Shown: positions 1-6,499 of the stretch, piece after piece
How the letters are laid out: the number at the start of each line of letters is the position of its first letter
Position numbering within the stretch: the stretch's first letter is position 1
Assembly (NCBI RefSeq): GCF_000271845.1
Contig: NZ_JH719395.1
Span: 2,000,229-2,014,471 of the forward strand
Origin: Rhizobium leguminosarum bv. trifolii WSM2297
GTDB lineage: Bacteria > Pseudomonadota > Alphaproteobacteria > Rhizobiales > Rhizobiaceae
Reading direction: 5' to 3'
Length of the DNA: 14,243 nucleotides
Position numbers and translations under genes: made by a program
The notes under the pieces: model-generated
Database searches by the model: none
Seen by the model: the letters and a program-made list of their open reading frames with translations, nothing else
What the model was told of the DNA's origin: nothing

Positions 1-86
1 GAATCCGCCAGTTCCTCGTCGATGAACAATGCGATCCCGAGATGATCGAGCGCGTCATGGCAGATGAGCTAAGCCGCAAGTCCTAA
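1..86 (+). CDS. C-terminal end of an unidentified protein (cut by window edge)
   Basis: An open frame enters from the left edge (codons from position 3) and stops at TAA 84-86. Only 27 residues remain, ending in MADELSRKS, with an acidic and then basic helical look. This is too short to assign a family. It is on the same strand as the putAbiC-like gene that begins 24 bases later, so the two could be co-transcribed. It could also be non-coding chance, since only 84 bases are visible. Confidence 0.4.
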   Translation, partial: IRQFLVDEQCDPEMIERVMADELSRKS

Positions 87-109
87 ACCGCGCCTCGTAG
101 ACGCAAAAA

Positions 110-589
110 ATGCATTCGCCGGACGCTCACAACAAGATTGCCGCGTCGTCGGAACGATCAAAGGTGCAGACTGAAGCAGCAGCATTTCGAACGGCAATGT
201 ATGAGCTGCGTTACTTGGTTAGAACCAGAACGACTGCCACCCGAAGGACTCAAGCTCAACTAGAGAAGTTGTATCGGCTCGGTATTCACGCCCGGTTCGA
301 AAGCACCTTCGGGCCCTATTTCCGTATCGTCTACACCATCCTACGTCGCATAAAAGACGACAAGGTTCTGACCGAGCCCGAGAAGATCCAGTACAGCAAC
401 CTGCTTCGTAGCCAGTTGACGTCGCATGAGTTGGCTCTGGCCGGGTTTAACGGACTCATGCCACAAGCAAATGACTTTGATGCGCTCCTAACAGAGTTTC
501 ACATGCTGAAATATCTACCTAACGGCATCGCACGTAGAGCATTAGAAGAGGTGTACGACCCAACCGCCTTTGCTCCTAGAGATGATTGA
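110..589 (+). CDS. putAbiC-like phage abortive infection protein, short or N-terminally truncated
   Basis: A 159-residue protein. Residues about 69-125 carry the pattern I recall for the putAbiC family (putative phage abortive infection proteins): a YFRxxYxIL segment, then an EKIQYSNLLRSQLTSHELAL block, then a KYLP segment near residue 135. Known family members are usually longer, with two N-terminal membrane segments and an upstream helical region; none is visible here, so this copy is either a soluble short form or a truncation. An in-frame TAG (98-100) sits ten bases before the ATG, and there is no clear ribosome binding site, which favours truncation. By family analogy it would cause abortive infection on phage attack. 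It converges with the methyltransferase/DGQHR operon, which supports a defence setting. The family call is from pattern memory, not a search. Confidence 0.6.
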   Translation: MHSPDAHNKIAASSERSKVQTEAAAFRTAMYELRYLVRTRTTATRRTQAQLEKLYRLGIHARFESTFGPYFRIVYTILRRIKDDKVLTEPEKIQYSNLLRSQLTSHELALAGFNGLMPQANDFDALLTEFHMLKYLPNGIARRALEEVYDPTAFAPRDD

Positions 590-714
590 TAGCTAGTCGC
601 TCAGCCTCCCAGCAGATGTGAGATACCATTGACAGCGGCATTTCCTTACTGCTGCTGAAATCCCAGCACACCGGGCTTAAATAGCATTGGGAGAGAGCTA
701 GATGATCCCAGCCA
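590..714. other. Short intergenic gap between convergent genes
   Basis: This gap separates the ends of the putAbiC-like gene and the DGQHR gene. I see no strong intrinsic terminator. A weak dyad (CAGCAG near 612 with CTGCTG near 650) is present but has no clear T-tract. Confidence 0.4.
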
Positions 715-2499
715 TTATTCTTCCGCTGCGCCCTTAGCGATGCCGAAGAAATCTAGCGCAAGCTGCTGTCCCAGTTGATTGTAACGGTTCGATCCGAAGC
801 CGCTAAAATCAAAGTCTTCTATACCGGAAAGCTTGTCACGGTATTCATCAAAGGACATTAGCGCTCCGCTACCACATATTCGTCGCAGGCAGTGGAATAG
901 GCCGTTCACTATCACCGTAGTCAACATCCGGTCGCCCATACTCTTGTCCGCAGTCCAACGTGAGGAAACATACGATCGCACCGCCCCGGTGAATGTGTTT
1001 ATTTCTTTCACACAGAACTCTGCGAACTCGACGACGACGGCCTCATCAATGCTGGGATCTACACCACCTTTAACCAGCAGATCCCTATTCGGGGACTGCC
1101 AGACATTAAAAAGGCCATCTATCGCGTGAGGTCGAACCAGCGGTGTTATACCATACGACACAACAGTAGCCGTTTTCACCTTGGGGCCCTCCGAAAACGC
1201 CGTCGCGAAATGATCGGAGAATGGCCCCCTGTTGTTTAGCTCCCGTAAAACCCGCCGCGCAATTGACTGCACAGCAAAGGGTCGCAAGATTACCCCTATC
1301 TCCTGGATGAGTTCCGGCTTCACCTTGCTCTGGTTGGTGTTGATTTGAAGGAACAAGCCCGCCGAGAACCGATCTCGCGCCAATTCGCCAGTATTCTCAG
1401 GGAATATGATTCCAGTGACTAAAAGGTTTTGCTGTGCCCGTAGCACAGCCATCTGAGACTCGTTCGAGCCGCCCTCGTAGTAAGAAAAGACACGATGCTG
1501 TCCGTCGATTATACCTATGGAGTTAAAATCCACCGGCAGTTCGACCTTGGATAGCTGAACGGACTTAATTTTATCAGTTTCCACCTGCTTGTTAGACAGG
1601 TCCAAGACCTTCGTACTTTCTGGCAGCGTCACGATGATGTTGTTGATAGCAACCCCTCTCTTATCGAGAAGGTGCTTGCGCAAGCTTTCTATTTTTTTCC
1701 GCCCGAGTAGCCTCTGGTAGATGTTGTTGTTCTCGCGCCAACTGTCCCGTCTCAAGACGTATGCACGCTGTATAAGCTCACCCGCGCTGACGTAGAATGA
1801 TACCACCTTGTATCCAGCAGGAAAGTGGGACTGCGATTCAGGAAGAACCGATCCATTGAAGTTTGCGCTGGAGGAACTTGCGGACAGGATACTCTTCGAA
1901 AACTCACTTGCTTTAACGCCTAGATAGCCAAGCATCTCCCACTTGGCAGATGTTTTGATAGTTTCGGCAAGGTTCTTAAAGTAACGAAGATAGGGATAGT
2001 CGAGAAAGTATACGTTTTGTACATGCGCCTTGATGGATGATTTTAGGTTGTTCAAAGACGCATAAACAATCTTCACCTGAAAATGATGATCCTGATAAAG
2101 CGGATCAACAACAGAACTGAAATCGCCAAAATTTTCTCGGACGTATTCAACGAATTCAGCAGGATATTGATTGATGTAGTCGAAAACTATCTTCTTATTG
2201 ACAAGATGTCCGGACACATGATCTTCGCCGTGCGCGGTGTGCTCAACTAAGACAAGAACATTATCGAGCAAAAACACATCATCAAAATCACATTCCCGTC
2301 CTTTGAACTGGAACTTCTTACTCGACATCCCCGATATGTGCTTGAAACCAAAAGCTGTGAACGCATCCTTGATTGAACGGATATGCTGTTTGGTCCTCAG
2401 ATTTGCTTTGCGCTGAGCAGGCGTTAGCTTCGGCTTCTTTGGCGCAGTCTTCTTTGAGGCAGGTTTCTTGCCGCCCTTCCCCCCTCCTTTCTTCACCAT
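715..2499 (-). CDS. DGQHR-domain (DndB-like) protein with N-terminal nuclease-like region
   Basis: A protein of 594 residues. Residues 331-336 read IDGQHR, the signature of the DGQHR/DndB superfamily, preceded by a YQRLLGRKKIESLRKHL-type segment (261-277) and an NNIIVTLPE strand (286-294), and followed by an LQINTNQSKV motif, all typical of DndB-like proteins. The N-terminus is a Lys-rich tail (1-35), then a segment around 62-90 with D71 and VLVLVEHT (81-88), which resembles the core of PD-(D/E)xK nucleases but has Thr where Lys is expected. The start is taken as ATG at 2499 rather than an in-frame start at 2580, because it lies one base after the methyltransferase stop with GAAGG upstream, the usual coupling in an operon. 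DndB itself is linked to DNA phosphorothioation and regulation; DGQHR proteins beside methyltransferases are poorly understood. A restriction or regulatory partner role is inference. The stretch 2041-2100 is only 20/60 GC, which suggests acquired DNA. Confidence 0.8.
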   Translation of the reverse strand: MVKKGGGKGGKKPASKKTAPKKPKLTPAQRKANLRTKQHIRSIKDAFTAFGFKHISGMSSKKFQFKGRECDFDDVFLLDNVLVLVEHTAHGEDHVSGHLVNKKIVFDYINQYPAEFVEYVRENFGDFSSVVDPLYQDHHFQVKIVYASLNNLKSSIKAHVQNVYFLDYPYLRYFKNLAETIKTSAKWEMLGYLGVKASEFSKSILSASSSSANFNGSVLPESQSHFPAGYKVVSFYVSAGELIQRAYVLRRDSWRENNNIYQRLLGRKKIESLRKHLLDKRGVAINNIIVTLPESTKVLDLSNKQVETDKIKSVQLSKVELPVDFNSIGIIDGQHRVFSYYEGGSNESQMAVLRAQQNLLVTGIIFPENTGELARDRFSAGLFLQINTNQSKVKPELIQEIGVILRPFAVQSIARRVLRELNNRGPFSDHFATAFSEGPKVKTATVVSYGITPLVRPHAIDGLFNVWQSPNRDLLVKGGVDPSIDEAVVVEFAEFCVKEINTFTGAVRSYVSSRWTADKSMGDRMLTTVIVNGLFHCLRRICGSGALMSFDEYRDKLSGIEDFDFSGFGSNRYNQLGQQLALDFFGIAKGAAEE

Positions 2500-2500
2500 G

Positions 2501-3451
2501 TCAACCGACCTTCGCTTCCCACTCGAAAGGCACCCGAGCCACCTTGTCTTTAGGGTTCGGCCGCTGGACTGCCTTCCCACTAGGCCTCATCGGGAGCACA
2601 CCATTCTCAAAAGCCTCCAAGCGCTCTTCGGCAATTGCTAGAAAAGGCCCATCCCGGTCTATCCCCGTCGCAACGCGACCGTGTTTCTTAGCAGCTATAA
2701 GGCTCGCGCCGGTCCCTACGAAGGGATCGAGAACCGCGTCGCCGGGATTCGTGAAGGCAAGCACGCATCGCTCAGCAAGTTCGATGGGGAACTGACAGGG
2801 GTGGCTCGTCTTTTCGGGGTGACTGGCTTTGACATTAGGCAAATCCCAAACAGGGTTTGCCATGAAGTCTCGCTCTGCGGAGAACTCCCAGTAGTCCGAC
2901 GGGTTCTTACCCAGCGGATTACCACTCGGTTTTCCGGCCTTCTCGGCACCTTTTTTCTGGACGTGCCTTTTCCCAGGATAAAGCTGCGGGATCCTGACTG
3001 GATCTAGATTGAACACATAATCATCAGACTTCGTGAACCAAAGCATGGTCTCGTACCGTCCCGAGAACCGCTTGTCGTAATTCAGGCCAAAGTTAAACCG
3101 CCAAATGATCCTGTTTCTGAGTTTGAACCCCAGTTCAGCGAAAATTCGGTAGAATATTATATCGAGTGGTACGTACTCATTGTTTCGAACGAAACTTCCA
3201 ACCTGCCAGCAAATACTGCCGTTATCAGAGAGAAGACCTTTCAGGCCCTTCACAACACTGAATTGCCACTCAGAATACTCATCAAGTGTTCGCTTACTAT
3301 CCCGCTCGTACACTTTGCCTATATTATAAGGAGGAGATGAAACGATTAGCTGATAAGACCGTCCCTCCAAGCTCTCCAAACTATCTACAACATCACCGCA
3401 TATAAGCTCGCTTGTACCAATCTGCGTGCTGCGAAAGTTCTCTATGCTCAT
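2501..3451 (-). CDS. Beta-class site-specific DNA methyltransferase (N4-cytosine or N6-adenine)
   Basis: A protein of 316 residues in the N6_N4_Mtase fold. Motif IV (SSPPY, residues 38-42) lies N-terminally and the AdoMet-binding motif I (LDPFVGTGAS, 241-250) C-terminally, which is beta-class order; the variable region between (about 115-210) should hold target recognition. The HPCQFPIELAERCV segment (217-230) is the usual helix before motif I. Ser in the first motif IV position is common in m4C enzymes but does not exclude m6A. Start: ATG at 3451 with GAGAA upstream is preferred to a TTG twelve bases earlier. Its TGA is separated by one base from the DGQHR gene's ATG, so the two are surely one operon. 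The product likely methylates a short motif to protect host DNA or mark it for the partner. A dyad overlaps the putative promoter upstream. Confidence 0.92.
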   Translation of the reverse strand: MSIENFRSTQIGTSELICGDVVDSLESLEGRSYQLIVSSPPYNIGKVYERDSKRTLDEYSEWQFSVVKGLKGLLSDNGSICWQVGSFVRNNEYVPLDIIFYRIFAELGFKLRNRIIWRFNFGLNYDKRFSGRYETMLWFTKSDDYVFNLDPVRIPQLYPGKRHVQKKGAEKAGKPSGNPLGKNPSDYWEFSAERDFMANPVWDLPNVKASHPEKTSHPCQFPIELAERCVLAFTNPGDAVLDPFVGTGASLIAAKKHGRVATGIDRDGPFLAIAEERLEAFENGVLPMRPSGKAVQRPNPKDKVARVPFEWEAKVG

Positions 3452-3484
3452 GGTTCTCTGCAATTCGAATCAGTGACTGTCGAT

Positions 3485-3513
3485 ATGATGCTTTGTCCTC
3501 GTTCTAAGGACAA
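3485..3513 (-). promoter_or_regulatory. Candidate promoter with overlapping dyad for the methyltransferase operon
   Basis: Reading the minus strand, TTGTCC (3513-3508) and CATCAT (3490-3485) are 17 bases apart, each 4/6 to the sigma70 consensus. A perfect 7-bp dyad (TTGTCCT ... AGGACAA, 3493-3513, 7-base loop) covers the -35 and spacer, about 45 bases upstream of the ATG. This arrangement would suit a self-regulating operon. Individual boxes are weak, so this is tentative. Confidence 0.35.
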
Positions 3514-3602
3514 TGCTTGCGAGGCTGCAAACACAACTCAGGCAGGCAATTGTTGTGATGTGCGGCACTTATGAACCTATTCAATTTCGGCAGCGCCAAC
3601 CA

Positions 3603-3821
3603 TCAGCCTTTGACTGCAACCGAGCCATCAGCGTCGCAAATGAATGTCATCGAAGCTGCGTTCCCACCCGTTCCAACCGAGAACCCTTTCGGCAGATGAT
3701 CGATGGTAGTGGATTGATCCCGCATAAAAGCCCATCCATCCTCTTGCGATACCTCGACCTCACCAGAGTTACCGCATGCTGGACACTTGATCGCTATCGT
3801 CCATCTATCTCGCGCTCCCAT
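3603..3821 (-). CDS. Small orphan protein with a CPACG motif
   Basis: A 72-residue protein with a CxxC knuckle (CPACG, residues 13-17) and a further Cys near residue 63 (TFICDAD), suggestive of a small metal-binding or zinc-ribbon-like protein, though a second CxxC pair is absent. The ATG at 3821 is chosen because a perfect GGAGG lies six bases upstream; the longer frame from a TTG at 3857 would bury that site in the coding sequence. It lies upstream of the methyltransferase on the same strand, with a gap of about 150 bases holding the candidate operon promoter. I do not recognise a family and infer no function. Confidence 0.55.
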   Translation of the reverse strand: MGARDRWTIAIKCPACGNSGEVEVSQEDGWAFMRDQSTTIDHLPKGFSVGTGGNAASMTFICDADGSVAVKG

Positions 3822-3965
3822 CAGATCCTCCATCGTTGTATGATTGGGATGCCACAATCACAGCTTTGGATGCCGCTACGCAAGTAGCAAGCTCCGAGCT
3901 AAGCGCTACGAAATAGTTTGTAGTTGTCCGAGGACCGCCTATGTGTCAGATGGGTATACACAAAA

Positions 3966-3984
3966 GGGGGACATCGTGTCCCCC
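3966..3984. terminator. GC-rich hairpin, terminator-like
   Basis: A perfect 8-bp stem GGGGGACA / TGTCCCCC with a 3-base loop, preceded by AAAA, so read on the minus strand it is followed by a T run (TTTTG). It could end minus-strand transcription arriving from the integrated element, or mark the junction of the element. Confidence 0.55.
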
Positions 3985-4036
3985 TAGCCATCCCTGAAAG
4001 ACCGCTTTCTAAGGGTTTTGAGCGATGGTGGGCGCT

Positions 4037-4052
4037 CCCTCCGGGCCCACCA
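4037..4052 (+). repeat. Left 16-bp attachment-type direct repeat
   Basis: CCCTCCGGGCCCACCA is identical to 5619-5634. Ending in CCA after a GC-rich acceptor-like stretch, it resembles the 3' end of a tRNA, a usual target of tyrosine recombinases, but no tRNA body precedes it. Here it also forms a GGTGGGC / GCCCACC hairpin with the bases just upstream (from 4026). Confidence 0.6.
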
Positions 4053-4080
4053 AAATATCTATATTTCAAAGGGGTTTAGC

Positions 4081-4133
4081 TGGGGTTAGCCAAGGCGATG
4101 TTCCCGCTATTTTCCGTTTTTGGTGGCTAACCG
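4081..4133. repeat. Left pair of GGCTAACC arm-type-like repeats
   Basis: An inverted copy at 4081-4093 and a direct copy at 4123-4133 share the GGCTAACC core with two copies at 5547-5571. Four copies placed at both ends of one integrative remnant suggest integrase arm-binding sites. The function is inferred from position only. Confidence 0.45.
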
Positions 4134-4196
4134 TTGACTGTAGTCCGGTGTAGCCGGACGCGAAAATCGGGGATTTTGACACCGACTTCCGGAATT

Positions 4197-4334
4197 ATGA
4201 ATATTCCCGAAAACTTCCTTGAAGACGTTTAGGGTGCCAAATCCTCGCGCGTCCTCGTGGACATGGCGACGAAGATCAGCTTCGATAAGGCAAAATACAC
4301 AAGCAGCGAAAGGCCTTTCCTTGAGCAACTATGA
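4197..4334 (+). pseudogene. Displaced original N-terminus of the cargo gene
   Basis: A second frame reads MNIPENFLEDV, a TAG at 4230-4232, then on through MATKISFDKAKY (from 4263) and SSERPFLEQL to a TGA at 4332-4334, where the large downstream frame takes over in another register. Both halves read like ordinary protein while the overlapping frame (Arg/Ser/Trp-rich) does not. The simplest reading is one ancestral start at 4197 later broken by a nonsense change and a frameshift. Alternatively the 23-codon frame from 4263 is a separate leader peptide. Confidence 0.45.
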
Positions 4335-5184
4335 ACTCCAAACACGGCTTAATCGAGCTTCATTATCGAGCGCAAACGCGCAGCAGGATCTGGCGACCAT
4401 CCTGCTCGCGCTAAGGGCTACAGCAGCTCAAGACTGGATTATCAAAGAAGTGGGGGATCTTATCGCGCATCGTTTTGACAAAGACGTCGGTGCAATATCG
4501 AGCAATGTGCAATCACTTGTTCTAGCCTTTAACTTTTTTAAAGGCCTCTTTGACAGAACGCTTTCACCAGCAGAAATAGCGGCAGGACTTGCTCACTTAG
4601 TAGACCGCTTGGAACCCATCTGCGAGGCAGCCCTTGGAATGCCTCACGCGAAAGCAAAATCCCGGATAGCCCACATCGGGCGAAAAGTTTCCGGTCACAA
4701 TGGTATTGTGGTGCTCTTTAAATATCCGCTCAACTCGACCGACGAAGGCTTAGTTCGAAGCTTATTCTCGGTCGACTATGGCGGCGAGCTTTTTAACGAA
4801 AACGAGCTCTATGGGCAGTTCCTGTCAGCATGCCGGGCTAGAGACTTGGACACGCGGATTTGCGAATCCAGCTCCCACTTGAAGCGGATGCTGACCCTAT
4901 ACGTCATATCGCTTTTCCACGGCCTGACGATTAAAGCTGGCGATATCTCATGCGGGCTGATGGGCGGGCATGAAACCCCGCCGGGACAGACCAGATCGAT
5001 AGCGGTATTCGCGCATTACATTTGGGACGGCATCCCTTGCTATCTTCCCGTTTTCCGGACGTACACCTCTCCGGAGGGTAACTGTGATTCCACTCTGATG
5101 TACTTGGAAGGGAATTTGGATTTCTGGGAAGCTTTCCCACTAGAAATTTCTCCACATGGGATCCTGCAACTCTTGGAACCGTGA
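4321..5184 (+). CDS. Orphan cargo protein of the integrative remnant, unknown function
   Basis: A soluble-looking protein of 287 residues from the TTG at 4321, which has GAAAGG seven bases upstream. The frame is open back to another TTG at 4219, but those residues are Arg/Trp-rich and look like a shadow of an older reading frame. There is no in-frame ATG until about residue 107. Visible features are an alpha-helical N-terminal half, an aliphatic segment LTLYVISLFHGL (191-202), a GGHETPPGQ turn (215-223), then an IWDGIPCYLPVFRTYTS strand pair (234-250) and a PLEISPHGILQLLEP ending. The last 80 residues recur in decayed form at about 5880-6168, so they form a real conserved domain. I recognise no family. 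It probably lost its true start and may be non-functional. Confidence 0.6.
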   Translation: MSNYELQTRLNRASLSSANAQQDLATILLALRATAAQDWIIKEVGDLIAHRFDKDVGAISSNVQSLVLAFNFFKGLFDRTLSPAEIAAGLAHLVDRLEPICEAALGMPHAKAKSRIAHIGRKVSGHNGIVVLFKYPLNSTDEGLVRSLFSVDYGGELFNENELYGQFLSACRARDLDTRICESSSHLKRMLTLYVISLFHGLTIKAGDISCGLMGGHETPPGQTRSIAVFAHYIWDGIPCYLPVFRTYTSPEGNCDSTLMYLEGNLDFWEAFPLEISPHGILQLLEP

Positions 5185-5224
5185 TCTGATCCGGAGGCAA
5201 ACGAGGCGGAGAGCCCCGACGTAG

Positions 5225-5554
5225 CTGACGCAGGCCCTGACAAGCGATCTCGAGCCCAAGCTGAAATGCTCTTCGTGTGGGGCGAAGGCAGGCAGGCTGC
5301 TCTTCGGGTATTACGTGGGCTGGACGCATAGCGCCAAGATGCCCAAGGGCTGCACTTTGCACGGACTCAGGAAGACGCTGGGGAAATTGCTCGCGGAGAC
5401 CGGCGCGACGACGCGCCAGCTTATGGAAACGCTCGGGCATGACGATATCGAGCATGCGGAGCTGTACAGCCGAGCGGCAGAGCAAGAGCGCTTGGCGAAG
5501 GATGCGATGACGAGACTAACGAGAAAAATGCAGCCTAGAAAGCCGCGTGGCTAA
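5225..5554 (+). pseudogene. Tyrosine recombinase C-terminal fragment fused to a CxxC fragment
   Basis: An open frame of 109 codons without a normal start, following TAG 5222-5224. Residues 46-109 are the end of a phage-type integrase: HGLRK (H46, R49), LGHDD (H72) and ELYSRAAEQ with the nucleophile Tyr at 81. The first catalytic Arg, the core-binding domain and the arm-binding domain are absent. Residues 1-30 instead carry a CSSCG knuckle in a context (DLEPKLKCSSCGAK) typical of small rhizobial zinc-knuckle proteins, so the frame is a chimera made by deletion. A GTG at 5315 could start a 79-residue product, but it could not recombine DNA alone. It lies 64 bases from the right attachment repeat, as expected for an integrase. 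Confidence 0.7.
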
Positions 5555-5571
5555 CCGGTTGGCTAACCCCA
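5547..5571. repeat. Right pair of GGCTAACC arm-type-like repeats
   Basis: GTGGCTAACCG (5547-5557) and TTGGCTAACCCCA (5559-5571) lie in tandem across the integrase stop codon and match the left pair. They are the presumed arm-type sites of the right end. Confidence 0.45.
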
Positions 5572-5618
5572 ATGGCGAACCCATATGCAGGCTGTTGATT
5601 TCGTTGCGATAGTTCAGG

Positions 5619-5634
5619 CCCTCCGGGCCCACCA
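5619..5634 (+). repeat. Right 16-bp attachment-type direct repeat
   Basis: Identical to 4037-4052. Bases to the left differ from those at the left copy except for a shared GCGAT a little upstream, so only the 16-bp core is duplicated. No tRNA body is present here either. Confidence 0.6.
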
Positions 5635-5759
5635 TCAATTTTTGCAAGCTCTTGTTTTTTCCTGCCTATCTTCCATTTTCAAGACCCCCCTTTCCAACGC
5701 TGGCCTCGCCAGGTGGGACGCTTTTGTTCTCGTTCCGGTCCAGCAGAAGCAGTTGCGCT

Positions 5760-6168
5760 CGCCCCGGCGAACTTCTTGCGGCGAGCAGCACGGGAATACA
5801 AATCTGCCTGCGGACTCGTGGTTCAACCGAAGATGGCCTTCAGTTGGTCGCAAGTGGCGCCGTTCATCTGGCCCACTGGCAAGTGGGTGACATCTGTTGC
5901 CGGCTTCTCCGGTGGACACATGACACCGCCCGGCCAAAGTAGCTGATCGGGGTCTTCGCTCTTTATATTTGGACGGGCATCAACTGCTATATTGCGGTTT
6001 TCAGAACTTATACCTCGCGGAAAGGCAAATTCGGCAAATCTTTCTATTTCTGCGGGACAGAATTGACTTTTGAGATCTTATCCACTCGAACTTTCTAAAG
6101 ATGGGATTTTGAAGTTCTTAGAACGAACGGCTGCGCGCATGAGGCAGGATGTCCTTTACTCGTGAGCT
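5760..6168 (+). pseudogene. Frameshifted relative of the cargo gene at 4321-5184
   Basis: Pieces in different registers line up in order with the C-terminal part of the cargo protein: VGDICC (cargo AGDISC), GGHMTPPGQ (cargo GGHETPPGQ), then IGVFALYIWTGINCYIAVF (cargo IAVFAHYIWDGIPCYLPVF) with RTYTS following in both, and finally PLELSKDGILKFLER (cargo PLEISPHGILQLLEP). At least three register changes and a stop (TGA near 5944) interrupt it. The N-terminal two thirds is missing; FLRRAAREYK near 5777 may match FLSACRARDL. It sits outside the right repeat, so it belongs to a neighbouring or older element rather than the bracketed one. Confidence 0.7.
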
Positions 6169-6499
6169 CCCCAATAAAAGTCTGGCGCTCACGGCAAATC
6201 TCCCAAAAAATCACGATTGTCTTTTGGCGCTATTTCGATCATCTCGACGTGCTGGGGATATTCACTTGCGGACAAGTCAGCGAAAACGCCCAGAACCATC
6301 GGAGATAATTCGCTTTGAAACTTTTTGCATGGCTTTCCTGGGTGAATTGTTCGAATGAATGGACGCCTTTCCCTTCCGAAGAAAAAGGAAACCTTGGCGG
6401 CATAGTCATGCGACGGCGTGGTAAGAAATTTCTATTGGTTGAAACTCGTATGCCGACACTGGATGAACAATGTGAAGCACAGCTCTACTACGCCATACG
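6169..6499. other. Stretch with no recognisable gene
   Basis: Two short plus-strand frames (6149-6358 and 6315-6503) overlap each other, lack convincing ribosome binding sites and have no protein-like features I recognise. It is probably decayed accessory DNA between the integrative remnant and the small-gene cluster. Confidence 0.5.

Larger units (their letters stand above)
4037..5634 (+). mobile_element. Remnant integrative element bounded by 16-bp direct repeats
   Basis: About 1.6 kb flanked by identical 16-bp repeats. It contains one cargo gene and the C-terminal catalytic part of a tyrosine recombinase next to the right repeat, the usual place for an integrase. Just inside both ends are matching GGCTAACC repeats: TGGGGTTAGCCAA at 4081-4093 is the exact inverse of 5559-5571, and GTGGCTAACCG occurs at 4123-4133 and 5547-5557. 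These look like integrase arm-type sites. The integrase is truncated, so the element is not self-mobile. It may instead be the fused end of a larger island decayed by deletion. Confidence 0.55.

Noticed and set aside
833..3007. Plus-strand open frames opposite the DGQHR and methyltransferase genes (833-1129, 2373-2795, 2681-3007)
   Set aside because: They lie antisense to well-supported genes with clear motifs and have no start signals or protein features of their own.
3513..3887. 124-codon plus-strand frame opposite the small CPACG protein
   Set aside because: The minus-strand gene has a perfect GGAGG site and sensible composition; the plus frame is Arg/Ser/Pro-rich and has no start signal.
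3977..4052. A complete tRNA ending in the left repeat
   Set aside because: The 3' end looks tRNA-like, but the matching 5' acceptor strand, anticodon arm and T-loop are absent in the preceding 76 bases; the same holds at 5559-5634.
4931..5485. 184-codon minus-strand frame across the cargo gene end and integrase relic
   Set aside because: Antisense to segments that match a recurring domain and integrase motifs; composition is Arg/Pro-rich as in shadows.
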